Positions 42,388 through 51,364 of a stretch of 64,000 bases of DNA are shown piece by piece. Made by a program: the position numbers and the translations under genes. The DNA lies in NCBI RefSeq assembly GCF_028010285.1, contig NZ_CP116304.1:3426501-3490500 (forward strand). The letters run 5' to 3'. This DNA is from Pseudomonas sp. Q1-7 (GTDB lineage Bacteria > Pseudomonadota > Gammaproteobacteria > Pseudomonadales > Pseudomonadaceae). How positions within the stretch are numbered: the first letter of the stretch is position 1; each line of letters starts with the position of its first letter. The notes under the pieces were generated by a model, which saw only the letters and a list, made by a program, of their open reading frames with translations, did not search any database and had not been told where the DNA came from.

Positions 42388-45386
42388 TGCGCACCTCCCT
42401 TGCCGAACAGCCTGGCGAACAGCGCACGCAGGCGCGCCCACCAGCCACCAGCGATCGCCTGGCCACTGACCCGCTGCGACAGGCGGGTGAAAATCTGCCC
42501 GATGATCACTTTCGAGGCCCCTTGCATCATGCGGCTGCCGACCGCGGCGACCTTGCCGCTGACGGCGACCTGGTATTGGTATTCCAGGCGCGTGTGACCG
42601 TTCTCCAAGGCGACGAAACGCACCCTGGCGTGGCCCTCGGCCGAGCCCATGGAGCTGGTGCCGGAGCCGGACAGGCGCAACGAATGCGGTGGGTCCAGCT
42701 CGCTCAAGGCGACCTTGGCCTCGAAGCGTGCGCGGATCATGCCCACGCCGACGGTGACGTCCGCGCGGTAGCGATTCTCGCCCTGCAGTTCGAGGGCATG
42801 GCAGCCGGGGATGATCGCCGCCAGGGTGGCCGGGTCGAGCAGGGTGTCGAACACCTGCTGTGGCGGGGCCGGGATCACCACCGCATCGTTGGCGCGCAGG
42901 GCCGAACCACCGGCCGGCTCTGCGGCGAAACCGTCGTCCTGCTGCATGCCGGCCGGCCGCGGCGGCTCGTCGATGCCAATCAGCGTGCGCACCTTCGAGG
43001 GTGTCAGCGGGAGGCGGATGTCGGCGCGGCCGAGGGCATCGGCCACGGCGTTGGCGATGCATACCGGAGTGCTCATGTTGTTGCCCTCGCCGACGCCCTT
43101 GGCCCCCAGAGGGGTGAACGGCGACGGTGTTTCCAGGTGCAGGATCACGGGCTCGAGCACTTCCGGTGCAGTGGGCACCAGGTAGTCGGCGAAGGTTCCA
43201 GAGAGGAAGCTGCCGTCCTCGCCATAGGCGAACTCCTCCATCAGCGCCGCGCCAAGCCCCTGGGTAAAACCGCCGCGGATCTGCCCGTCGACCAGCGCGG
43301 GATTGAGCAGGCGGCCGGCATCGTGGCACGTCACGTAGCGGTCGATGTGAATCTCGCCGGTGACGCGGTCGATCTCCAGGCCACAGATGTCAAAGACGAA
43401 GCCGTAGCACAGTGAGCTGTTGATGAGATCGCCGTCGTCTGGCGCCATGAGCTGCGGCGGGCTCCAGAATGCGGTCTCGCGCAGGCCACCCGGCTCGCCT
43501 TGCGGGAGCAGGCCAGGCGTCCAGTGGGTGGCGCCGGCGATGCGGTGAAAGGGTGCAGAAGGACCGCCGTTAGCGACGAAGATCTTGCCGTCGGCGAAGC
43601 GGATGTCTTCCGGTTTGGCTTGCAGTTGCGCGGCGGCGATCGCGGCGAGGCGATCGCGCACCTTCAGCGCAGCCTGGTAGACCACCCCGGCCACCGCGCC
43701 GGCGAAGCGGCTGGAATAGTTGCCCGAGGCGATCGACCACGCATCCTTCTGGGTGTCCAGTTCGACGTTGACCACGATCGACTCCAGCGCCACGCCGAGC
43801 ACATCGGCGACTACCTGAGCCACCGCGGTCTGGTGCCCCTGGCCCTGGGGCGTCGAAGAGACGTGCACGCTGACGTCACCGAGCGGGCCGACGTTGATGG
43901 TCGCCGTGCTCACCGCACCGTTCTTCGGCCCGGCCTTGCGCCGTTCCTCGGGAGTCATCGCAGTGGTGATGTAGCCCATGTTGGAGATCGACGGCTCGAT
44001 CACCGCGGCATAGCCGATGCCGTACAGCCGGCCTTCGCCGCGCGCCTGGTCGCGGCGGCGCAACAACTCGTCGAGACCGCCGTCCTTGACCGCCAAATCG
44101 ATGCCGGCCTGGTAATTGCCGGAATCCAGCAGAGCGCCGGCCGCGGCACGGTAGGGGAAGGCGTCGGCCGGTACCAGGTTGCGGCGGATCACCTCCAGCG
44201 GATCGAGATCCAACTGCACGGCGATATGCTGCAACAGACGCTCCAGGGCGAAGTACACCTGCGGGCCGCCGAAGCCTCGGTTGAGGCCGGTGGGGGTCTT
44301 GTTGGTCAGCACCACGCGGTTGCGCACCAGCAGATTACGAATCGCATAGGCCCCCGTGAGGTTGCCGTGCATGCGGTAGAAGGTGGCCGGCTCCGGTGCG
44401 CGCAGGTAGGCGCCGCAGTCGTCGATCTGGTCATAACGCAGGGCGGTGATGCGACCGTCTGCCTGCACCGCCGCCTCTATTTCGGTGACCCGATTGGTCG
44501 CAGAGGAAGCGCCTTGCAGATGCTCGAGGCGGTCTTCGACCCATTTCACCGGGGCTCCGACCTTGCGTGCCGCGAGTCCCATCATCACCACGTAGGGGAA
44601 CACGCCCTGTTTGATACCGAAGCTGCCGCCGGAATCTTTCGGCGTGCGCAGACGCAGGCGGTTGCTCGGCACGTTGAGCGCGCGGGCCATCACCGTGTGC
44701 AGCGCATAGGGTCCCTGGAAGTTGGCCAGCACATCGTAGATGCCAGTGGCGCGCCCGTACTGCGCAAGCACCACGTAGCACTCGATGGGCGTGCAGGAGC
44801 TGCGCGGAAAACTCACCTTCAGCGATACCCTGTGCGGCGCCTGCTCGAAGGCCTGTTCCGGTTCGCCGTAGCGGAAATGCCGCTCGTTGACCACGTTGCT
44901 GCCGACTGCTTCATGCAGCACCGGCGCCTGCTCGGTGGTGGCGGCCTCCGGGTCGATGATCGGCGGCAGCAGCTCATAGTCGACGCGTACGCCTTCCAGG
45001 GCGTCTTCGGCCAGGTAACGGCTCTCTGCGATCACTACCGCCACCGGCTCACCGACGTAGCGCACCTTGTCCACGGCGATGCACCAATGCTCCATCGGCT
45101 GACGCACGCCGACCGGAAATGGCAGGGCCCAACGCTTGACGTCCTCACCGATGAGTACGCCGTGCACGCCTTTCATCAGCAGCGCTTTGGAGAAGTCCAC
45201 CGCAGTGATGCGCGCATGGGGATGAGGTGAACGGACAATGGCGGCATGCAGAGTCCCGGGCGGGATGGCGGCATCGTCGGCATAGCAGCCCAGGCCACGC
45301 AGCAATGCAGCGTCCTCGACACGGCTCTGGCGAGCACCGATATGGCTGCTATGCGGGGTAACGAGGTCAGGCTGATATAGGTTCAT
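42384..45386 (-). CDS. hmfA: Molybdopterin large subunit fused to a CoxG-like domain, probable furoyl-CoA dehydrogenase
   Basis: About 1000 residues; the ATG at 45386 is preceded by an in-frame GTG at 45389. Residues 1-800 are the xanthine-oxidase-family large subunit (VEDAALLRGLGCYADD, substrate-loop TGLNRGFGGPQVYFALERL, catalytic Glu in LGAKGVGEGNNMSTP). The CO-dehydrogenase Cys loop is absent, so it is not a CO dehydrogenase. Residues about 830-985 are an SRPBCC/CoxG domain (VVIPAPPQQVFDTLLDPATL, IIPGCHALE), usually a separate membrane-recruitment protein. It should hydroxylate furoyl-CoA at C5 with HmfB and HmfC. First gene of the operon. Confidence 0.84.
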   Translation of the reverse strand: MNLYQPDLVTPHSSHIGARQSRVEDAALLRGLGCYADDAAIPPGTLHAAIVRSPHPHARITAVDFSKALLMKGVHGVLIGEDVKRWALPFPVGVRQPMEHWCIAVDKVRYVGEPVAVVIAESRYLAEDALEGVRVDYELLPPIIDPEAATTEQAPVLHEAVGSNVVNERHFRYGEPEQAFEQAPHRVSLKVSFPRSSCTPIECYVVLAQYGRATGIYDVLANFQGPYALHTVMARALNVPSNRLRLRTPKDSGGSFGIKQGVFPYVVMMGLAARKVGAPVKWVEDRLEHLQGASSATNRVTEIEAAVQADGRITALRYDQIDDCGAYLRAPEPATFYRMHGNLTGAYAIRNLLVRNRVVLTNKTPTGLNRGFGGPQVYFALERLLQHIAVQLDLDPLEVIRRNLVPADAFPYRAAAGALLDSGNYQAGIDLAVKDGGLDELLRRRDQARGEGRLYGIGYAAVIEPSISNMGYITTAMTPEERRKAGPKNGAVSTATINVGPLGDVSVHVSSTPQGQGHQTAVAQVVADVLGVALESIVVNVELDTQKDAWSIASGNYSSRFAGAVAGVVYQAALKVRDRLAAIAAAQLQAKPEDIRFADGKIFVANGGPSAPFHRIAGATHWTPGLLPQGEPGGLRETAFWSPPQLMAPDDGDLINSSLCYGFVFDICGLEIDRVTGEIHIDRYVTCHDAGRLLNPALVDGQIRGGFTQGLGAALMEEFAYGEDGSFLSGTFADYLVPTAPEVLEPVILHLETPSPFTPLGAKGVGEGNNMSTPVCIANAVADALGRADIRLPLTPSKVRTLIGIDEPPRPAGMQQDDGFAAEPAGGSALRANDAVVIPAPPQQVFDTLLDPATLAAIIPGCHALELQGENRYRADVTVGVGMIRARFEAKVALSELDPPHSLRLSGSGTSSMGSAEGHARVRFVALENGHTRLEYQYQVAVSGKVAAVGSRMMQGASKVIIGQIFTRLSQRVSGQAIAGGWWARLRALFARLFGKGGAQ

Positions 45387-45401
45387 CACTACGTCTCGCG
45401 T

Positions 45402-45409
45402 TTATTGTT
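45402..45409 (-). promoter_or_regulatory. Crc/Hfq-like A-rich motif before hmfA
   Basis: AACAATAA, a perfect AANAANAA, 16 bases ahead of the first gene of the operon and upstream of its GAGACG ribosome region. Confidence 0.45.
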
Positions 45410-45759
45410 GTGCGCGATTTACTCGTAGTGGAGTGTATGGAGCCTTACCAGCCAGCCGCCTTGCCCGGGCCGATGAATATCTGTCCGGAAGTCCGCTGAA
45501 CTGCCTTTTAGTCTGATGGGTGAGGAGAATTCGTACCGGTCTTGCTTTACCTGACGCACTCGAATGTGGGGCTTTGCGCAAGGTTATCGACGACACCCCT
45601 TGTGAATAGGCCTATGCCAACCAGTAGAGCGTGCAGAGAAGCGTGCCCGGAGATGCACCAAACCAAGAAGGGGAATCAGCATGACTTCGGCGCGAAAGCG
45701 CACATTGCTCAGGCAGACTGCGGCCCGGAGTGGACGGCAGCCAGAATTGCGCGGCTACT
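45410..45759. promoter_or_regulatory. Upstream region of hmfA, no gene
   Basis: About 350 bases holding the hmf-type operon promoter and the downstream end of the hypothetical gene at 45760-46470 (both genes are on the minus strand). Somewhat AT-richer near 45410-45600. No gene or clear operator could be fixed. Confidence 0.4.
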
Positions 45760-46470
45760 TCATCCCTGGGGCACCGGATCGTCAAAGTAGCCGGCGAAGT
45801 AGGCGTCCAGCTCCCCTTCGCTCTGCTCCAGGCTGTACAGGGTGTCGGCGGCAAGCAGATCCAGCAAGACCAGGCCGTTCAGGCTGGAGTCTTCATTGCA
45901 GGCCGCCTGCAGACGCTTGGCCATGCCCTGATTGACCTTGCGCAGGTTGCGATAGGCCTCGCGCAGGCCGTCCAGTTGCCAGTCCGCGGCCAGGCCCTTA
46001 TGCGCTTTCAGATGCTGCCCCAGCAGGTAGGTGCCGAGCACTCGGAACAGTGTCTCGTCGCTGCTGCTGAAGGGCAGATGAAACCAGGCCATGGCCTCCA
46101 GAAAACGGGTATGCGGACAGCCGCTGGTGGCTCCGAGCAGGCCGAGCAGCGAGCCCGTCGCGCGTTGCAAGGTGGTACGCTGGCGCACCTCGCGCCCGCG
46201 GTGTTGTACCTGTACTTCTACCGCCTCAAACGACACGTGCCCGGCCAGCAGGCGCACCGGTTGCTGCAGCGCCAAAGCGAAGGGACAGGCGCGCTCCGCC
46301 TCGGCCTTAAGTGGGCAATGCGGGCATTGTTGGAAGGCTAGGCGCGTCCAGTCGGGGGCGTTCTGCTCCGGGGCGCACGCCTCGCCCAGACGAACCTCCA
46401 ACTCCAGCGCCGCCTGCCCAGCTATAGCCAGCCGATAGTGGATGATCTGTCGCTCAGAATCAAATGCCAT
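45760..46470 (-). CDS. Conserved hypothetical protein with CPHC motif
   Basis: 236 residues, no signal peptide. Cys-rich N-terminal motif QQCPHCPLKAE...ACPF and a central ATSGCPHTRFLEAMAWFHLPFSS, then a helical C-terminus (LDGLREAYRNLRKVNQGMAKRLQ, DSSLNGLVLLDLLA). The spacing of Cys and His suggests metal or iron-sulfur binding. I recognise a conserved style but cannot name a function. Encoded alone between the furoate cluster and the FixJ-like gene; its link to the downstream signalling operon is unknown. Confidence 0.72.
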   Translation of the reverse strand: MAFDSERQIIHYRLAIAGQAALELEVRLGEACAPEQNAPDWTRLAFQQCPHCPLKAEAERACPFALALQQPVRLLAGHVSFEAVEVQVQHRGREVRQRTTLQRATGSLLGLLGATSGCPHTRFLEAMAWFHLPFSSSDETLFRVLGTYLLGQHLKAHKGLAADWQLDGLREAYRNLRKVNQGMAKRLQAACNEDSSLNGLVLLDLLAADTLYSLEQSEGELDAYFAGYFDDPVPQG

Positions 46471-46629
46471 GACCCAGCTTCCAGTTGTATTCCAAGTTCG
46501 CTCAGGCTATTAAATCATCACGTGCCCTAGAGAAAGGGCTTGCCATACGGCCGCAGCAGCAATCTGGTCTCAACGCCATAAAGCCCCGCTTCGAAAAGTA
46601 GGTTTCCGGCAGTCATTTTTCGATAATCA

Positions 46630-47316
46630 TTGAAAAAAGCAGATAGCAACAGAGAGCTTTACGTGAGCAAGTACAAAGAAAAAACCATCATTCATATCGT
46701 CGACGATGATTACGGCATACGCGCTGCACTAAATCGGTTACTTGTACACGCTGGCTACGATGTGAAGCTTTACTCAAGCGGGGCGGACTTTATCGAAAAG
46801 TATGACAACAGCCCTGGCTGTGTGATTCTCGACCTTGCAATGCCCGGCCTCAGCGGAGAGCAAGTTCTCCACAAAATAACCAACGCCCGACTTAACCTGG
46901 TTGTATTAATACTCACCGGCCATGCAACCATCGACACCGCGATTAAACTCATTAAGGCCGGAGCAATAGACCTTATAGAAAAGCCATTTGACAACGATCA
47001 GCTACTTGGCAAAATAAGTAGATTGCTAGAGCCAGCTCAAGCTTTTTTCGCCAAAAACATACTAATTTCCGATTACCAAAAGCGCATATCATCCCTAACC
47101 CCAAGCGAACGCTCGGTAATGGATCTTTTGCTAACAGGAATGACCAGCCGAGAAATTGCCGATCACCTTCACAACAGCAAAAAAACCATTGACATACATC
47201 GCGCCCGCATAATGAAAAAAATGGGTGCCGCCTCTCTTCGCGACCTACTGGAGGGCTGGATTAGACTAGGCGCATCAGCCCCAGCGGATCACCACCAAAA
47301 TCAAAAGCCGTTTTAA
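46630..47316 (+). CDS. FixJ/NarL-type response regulator with LuxR helix-turn-helix
   Basis: 228 residues. Receiver: acidic pair in HIVDDDYG, acceptor Asp in CVILDLAMPGLSG, Lys in LIEKPFD. DNA-binding domain: LTPSERSVMDLLLTGMTSREIADHLHNSKKTIDIHRARIMKKM. The gene is much more AT-rich than its neighbours and uses AT-ending codons, suggesting later acquisition. No cognate kinase is directly adjacent; a small PAS protein follows, and a PAS histidine kinase operon begins 0.9 kb downstream. Confidence 0.92.
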   Translation: MKKADSNRELYVSKYKEKTIIHIVDDDYGIRAALNRLLVHAGYDVKLYSSGADFIEKYDNSPGCVILDLAMPGLSGEQVLHKITNARLNLVVLILTGHATIDTAIKLIKAGAIDLIEKPFDNDQLLGKISRLLEPAQAFFAKNILISDYQKRISSLTPSERSVMDLLLTGMTSREIADHLHNSKKTIDIHRARIMKKMGAASLRDLLEGWIRLGASAPADHHQNQKPF

Positions 47317-47462
47317 CACCATCACCCTGGGCTCTATATAGGTATCAGTACCTATACCAAAGCCACGCCGACGATCAGTAACCTTGCAGCAACTCAGTAG
47401 GCAGTTAAAAATTGCTCCCAGAGACGACCGCAACCTGACATCTAGCCACCACTGCCAGACAC

Positions 47463-47891
47463 ATGAACTCAAACATCAATCAATCAGACCAAATAGAACT
47501 GATAAACTACAGGGTTTCCTGGAAAGATAGATATTCTAGCTATTTGGGCGGGAACTCAGCATTCCTCAGAGATGTCGGACTCGAAGAGTCCGAACAGATA
47601 GTTTGGTTGTCCGATTTTGATCTACCATGGAAAGAGTGTGCCGCCAGCATCATTCGAGAAGATCAAGATATTTTGACCGGAAGGATCCGCCAGACTCATT
47701 CAACAAGATTATTACCGATGGCCGACAACGCCCTACACCTTATTCACACACAAAAATACCCAATAACAGAGAGTTGCGGCAGGATCACCGGCGTCATTTG
47801 CATTTACTACGAGCTAACACCTCCCCCAACAGCGGAGCACACATCAAAACCCGAGCCCTCTCCTATGCAATTTAACTACCCACTCACCTAA
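47463..47891 (+). CDS. Small stand-alone PAS-like protein
   Basis: 142 residues, AT-rich like the preceding gene. YLGGNSAFLRDVGLEESEQIVWLSDFDLPWKECAASIIREDQDIL has the usual PAS pattern (N-x-AF, GL, D-x-DLPW, R-x-D), followed by a strand region ending GVICIYYELTPP. No output domain. It may feed a signal to the FixJ-like regulator upstream or to the kinase operon downstream; this is inference. Confidence 0.7.
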   Translation: MNSNINQSDQIELINYRVSWKDRYSSYLGGNSAFLRDVGLEESEQIVWLSDFDLPWKECAASIIREDQDILTGRIRQTHSTRLLPMADNALHLIHTQKYPITESCGRITGVICIYYELTPPPTAEHTSKPEPSPMQFNYPLT

Positions 47892-48204
47892 TGACATTAA
47901 AGTATTATTAGGAGCCCTTATCCGCTTGCGTGGAATCATAAATTCTACCCCTTCTGAAAAACGCTCTCAGTAACTGAAACCCACAGCGGTAGCGATTTGC
48001 AAGAACCTGCAGATACACGTCACCGAACGGTATACCGGCCGCTCCTCTCGGCTCGGTGGCCGACAACAGTTGGACTGCCAAGTGCACTCTTTCATTGGTT
48101 TAGCCTTACAGCAGTGCGCGACACCCGAAACACATCAAATCACCACCACTCCAATGTATCCTAGCAATCGACGCCCCGGTAATCTCAGCCAGGCTGGAGT
48201 CACA
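47892..48204. promoter_or_regulatory. Upstream region of the signalling operon
   Basis: 313 bases. The first histidine-kinase frame opens at 48070, but the ribosome site CTGGAG and domain start favour 48205. The stretch should carry the promoter of the nine-gene operon; no sigma-54 or other consensus was found by eye. Confidence 0.4.
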
Positions 48205-49488
48205 ATGGTCAACAATCCAAGAAGCCTTTTCCATGAGTTGGTCGAGCAGATCGAAATAGGCGTCATCATTCTGGACGATGAACTCCGCGTGATGACTTGG
48301 AATCGTTTTATCAGCGAGCGTACTGGCAGGCTGCAGGAGCAAGCACGGGGAAAACCCTTCGTTGACGTCTTCCCCGAAGCCAACGGCGAGCGCTTCGTCA
48401 AGGTGGTGAAACTAGCTCGCGAGCGCGCCAAGCACGTCTACAGTCACTGGCTGGACAACCTGCCGCTGGTCAATCTCAGCAGCGACAGCGACGAACACGA
48501 GCGGCAGCTACAGAGCACCCTGTTCTTTCCCTTCGAGGCGGCGAACGGCGAACGCTGCTTCGGTCTGCTGATGTACGACACCAGTGCAGTCGCCAAGACG
48601 AGCGAGCACCTGGAGACCGCGCTGAAGGCGCTCAACCATAAACAGAGTGAGCAGAAACAACTGCTACGCAAGCTGGAAACCGCCAACAGCCAGCTGCTGC
48701 AGTCGGAGAAGCTAGCGGCCATTGGCCAACTGGCCGCCGGGGTGGCGCACGAGATCAACAACCCCATCGGCTACGTGTTTTCCAACCTCAAAACCCTCGA
48801 CGGCTACGTCCGCGACCTGCTGAAGATAGCCGACGCGGTGGATAGCGCCACCGATCTGGACGAGCTGCGCCAGCTCAAGCGCGACCTGGAGTACGACTAC
48901 ATCCGCCGCGACGTGGAAGCCCTGATCAACGAGTCGGAAGATGGCATCGACCGGGTCAAGCGCATCATCAGCGCGCTCAAGGACTTCTCCCATATCGAGG
49001 AAGAGGAATTCCGCCCCGCCGACCTGCACCGCGGCCTCGACACCACGCTCAACGTGGTCAACAACGAGCTCAAGTACAAGGCCGAAGTGGTCAAGGAATA
49101 CGGTGTGCTGCCGGAGGTGGAGTGCATCCCCTCGCAGATCAACCAGGTGGTGATGAACCTGCTGGTCAATGCCGCCCACGCCATCGAGCAGTTCGGCCGC
49201 ATCACCCTGCGCACCGGCAGCGACGGCGTCTGGGCCTGGATCGAAGTGGAGGACACCGGCAAGGGCATCGACGCCAGGACCCTGAACCGCATCTTCGAAC
49301 CGTTCTTCACCACCAAACCGGTGGGCACGGGCACCGGTCTGGGCCTGGCGCTGTCGTACAGCATCGTGCAGAAGCACAATGGCCGCATCGAAGTCGACAG
49401 CACACCGGGAATCGGCACGCGCTTCCGGGTCTGGCTGCCCTTACGGCAGCCAGACCCCGTGCCGCAACAGGACGCACCAACGGCATGA
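48205..49488 (+). CDS. PAS-domain sensor histidine kinase
   Basis: 427 residues from the ATG at 48205. PAS domain about residues 8-125 (FHELVEQIEIGVIILDDELRVMTWN), coiled-coil about 130-170, dimerisation/phosphoacceptor helix with His182 in AAGVAHEINNPIGYVFSNL, and an HATPase domain with N box (NQVVMNLLVNAAHAI), G1 (DTGKGID) and G2 (GTGTGLGLAL). No membrane segment, so cytoplasmic. First gene of a nine-gene operon; the next start overlaps its stop as ATGA, so the REC-HD protein is the likely partner. Confidence 0.93.
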   Translation: MVNNPRSLFHELVEQIEIGVIILDDELRVMTWNRFISERTGRLQEQARGKPFVDVFPEANGERFVKVVKLARERAKHVYSHWLDNLPLVNLSSDSDEHERQLQSTLFFPFEAANGERCFGLLMYDTSAVAKTSEHLETALKALNHKQSEQKQLLRKLETANSQLLQSEKLAAIGQLAAGVAHEINNPIGYVFSNLKTLDGYVRDLLKIADAVDSATDLDELRQLKRDLEYDYIRRDVEALINESEDGIDRVKRIISALKDFSHIEEEEFRPADLHRGLDTTLNVVNNELKYKAEVVKEYGVLPEVECIPSQINQVVMNLLVNAAHAIEQFGRITLRTGSDGVWAWIEVEDTGKGIDARTLNRIFEPFFTTKPVGTGTGLGLALSYSIVQKHNGRIEVDSTPGIGTRFRVWLPLRQPDPVPQQDAPTA

Positions 49489-50825
49489 CCAGCGCCCCGC
49501 CCTCCTCGCTCGCCACCCTGCTGTTGGTGGATGACGAGGACAATATCCTCAACAGCCTGCGCCGCGTGCTGCGCAACGAGCCCTATCGACTGCTCACCGC
49601 CGGCAGCGGCGAGGCCGCACTGGCCCTGCTCGAGCAACAGTCGGCGGACCTGGTGATCTCCGACGCGCGCATGCCCGGCATGGACGGCGCCACGCTGCTG
49701 GCCGAGGTGCAACAACGCTGGCCGCAGTGCCTGCGCATGCTTCTCACCGGCTACGCGGATATCACCACTACGGTCAAGGCGATCAACGAGGGGCAAATCT
49801 ACCGCTACATCAGCAAGCCCTGGGACGACAACGAGCTGCGCCTGATCATCCGCCAGGCCCTGGCCTTCCAGCATTCCGAACGCGAGCGCCTGCGCCTGGA
49901 AGCCCTTACCCGCGAGCAGAACGAGCGCCTGCAGGAACTCAACGCCACCCTCGAACAACGCGTGCGCGACCGCACCGCAGAGCTGGAGCAGACCGCCGAC
50001 ATGCTCGACCTGGCCTATGCCGAGCTGCGCAATAGCTACGTCACGGCCACCGAGGTGTTCGCCAACCTGGTGGGCCAGCGCCTGAGCAAGGAGCGCCAGA
50101 CCAACACCCAGGTGATCGCTCTGGTCAAGGCGTATGCCGAGCATCACCGGCTCGATGAGCGCAGCAGCAACGACCTGGCCATGGCCGCCGCACTCTACAA
50201 CATCGGCAAGCTGACCTGGGACGACCACCTGCTCAGTTGCCCCTCCGACACCCTGTACAAGGAAGCGCGCGCGCGCTACCGCCAGTATCCGGTGCTCGGC
50301 GAAAGCTTGCTGATGACCCTGGAGCCGGTGCAGGACGCCGGCCGCCTGATCCGCCACCACCAGGAGCGCTGGGACGGCAACGGCTTTCCCGACCGCCTGG
50401 AAGGCGTCGCCATACCCTTCGGCTCGCGCCTGCTCAAGCTGGCGGTGGACTTCATCGAGCTGCAACGCGGCCTGGTGCTGGAACGCCGACTCAACCGCGA
50501 CGAAGCGCTGCTGCTGATCAAGAAGTACGCCGGACGCCTCTACGACCCCGAGTTGTGCGACGCCTTCATCGAACTGTGCACCAGCCTGGCGCCGGATCTG
50601 GTGCTGGCCGACGCCAGCATCCTCGCAGTGGACACCCGGCGACTGGAGCCGGGCATGCTGCTCGCGCGCAACCTGCACGCCGAAAACGGCATGCTGCTGC
50701 TCAACGAGGGCAAGCAGCTGACGCGAGTGCTGATTGATAAGTTGATCGCCTTCGAGGCCTCCGAAGGGGGACGCTACACCCTGTTCGTGCGCAAGCCCGA
50801 CGGGGCTCAACCGGGAGACGCATGA
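49485..50825 (+). CDS. Response regulator with degenerate HD-GYP-like domain
   Basis: 446 residues. Receiver about 10-125: LLLVDDEDN, acceptor Asp in LVISDARMPGMDG, YISKPWDDNEL. A long coiled coil (130-180) links to an HD-type domain. The HD motif that binds metal reads YNIGK (Tyr238-Asn239) and the GYP motif reads GFP (HHQERWDGNGFPDRL), so c-di-GMP phosphodiesterase activity is doubtful. A C-terminal LEPGMLLARNLHAENGMLLLNEG extension follows. It may act as a binding or scaffold protein. Confidence 0.88.
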   Translation: MTSAPPSSLATLLLVDDEDNILNSLRRVLRNEPYRLLTAGSGEAALALLEQQSADLVISDARMPGMDGATLLAEVQQRWPQCLRMLLTGYADITTTVKAINEGQIYRYISKPWDDNELRLIIRQALAFQHSERERLRLEALTREQNERLQELNATLEQRVRDRTAELEQTADMLDLAYAELRNSYVTATEVFANLVGQRLSKERQTNTQVIALVKAYAEHHRLDERSSNDLAMAAALYNIGKLTWDDHLLSCPSDTLYKEARARYRQYPVLGESLLMTLEPVQDAGRLIRHHQERWDGNGFPDRLEGVAIPFGSRLLKLAVDFIELQRGLVLERRLNRDEALLLIKKYAGRLYDPELCDAFIELCTSLAPDLVLADASILAVDTRRLEPGMLLARNLHAENGMLLLNEGKQLTRVLIDKLIAFEASEGGRYTLFVRKPDGAQPGDA

Positions 50826-51364
50826 TGATCAAGATCCAACTGGTGGACGACGAACAGCACATCCTCAGCGCGCTGCAGCGAGTGCTGCGTCCGCATCACT
50901 GGGAAGTGCACGCCTTCAGCGACGGCCATCAGGCCCTGCAGGCCCTCACCGAGCACAAGTACGCGGTGATCGTGTCCGACTACAAGATGCCCAACCTGGA
51001 CGGCATCACCTACCTGCAGTTCGCCAAGCAGCGCCAACCCAACGCCATGCGCATGGTGCTCAGCGCCCATGGCGACCGTCAGTCGATGATGCAGGCGATC
51101 AACCGCGCGGAAATCTACCGCTTCCTGTCCAAGCCTTGGGAAGACTACGAGATCGAGACGGCACTGAAGGCGGCCATCGACCTCTACCTGCTGCGCGACG
51201 AAAACCAGCGCCTGCTGGCCCAGGTGCGCAGCCAGAAGAGCACGCTGCAGCGCCAGGAACAGGAGCTGCGTCGCCTCGAAGCCGAACACCCGGGCATCAC
51301 CCGCGTGCGCCGCGACGAACAGGGCGCCGTGCTGCTCGACGGCGGCGAGTCGGACCATGGCTGA
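50822..51364 (+). CDS. Response regulator (receiver plus coiled coil)
   Basis: 180 residues: receiver 1-125 with IQLVDDEQH, acceptor Asp in VIVSDYKMPNLDG and FLSKPWEDYEI, then a helical coiled-coil tail (ENQRLLAQVRSQKSTLQRQEQELRRLE) and no enzymatic or DNA-binding output. Start overlaps the previous stop (ATGA) and its end overlaps the GTPase gene by 8 bases. The tail suggests it acts by protein contacts, perhaps with the MglA-like GTPase. Confidence 0.9.
   Translation: MMIKIQLVDDEQHILSALQRVLRPHHWEVHAFSDGHQALQALTEHKYAVIVSDYKMPNLDGITYLQFAKQRQPNAMRMVLSAHGDRQSMMQAINRAEIYRFLSKPWEDYEIETALKAAIDLYLLRDENQRLLAQVRSQKSTLQRQEQELRRLEAEHPGITRVRRDEQGAVLLDGGESDHG

Noticed and set aside
41072-45386. Carbon monoxide dehydrogenase (CoxLMS) identity
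   Set aside because: The CO dehydrogenase Cys active-site loop is absent from the large subunit (GLNRGFGGPQ instead), and the neighbours are a CoA ligase and a crotonase.
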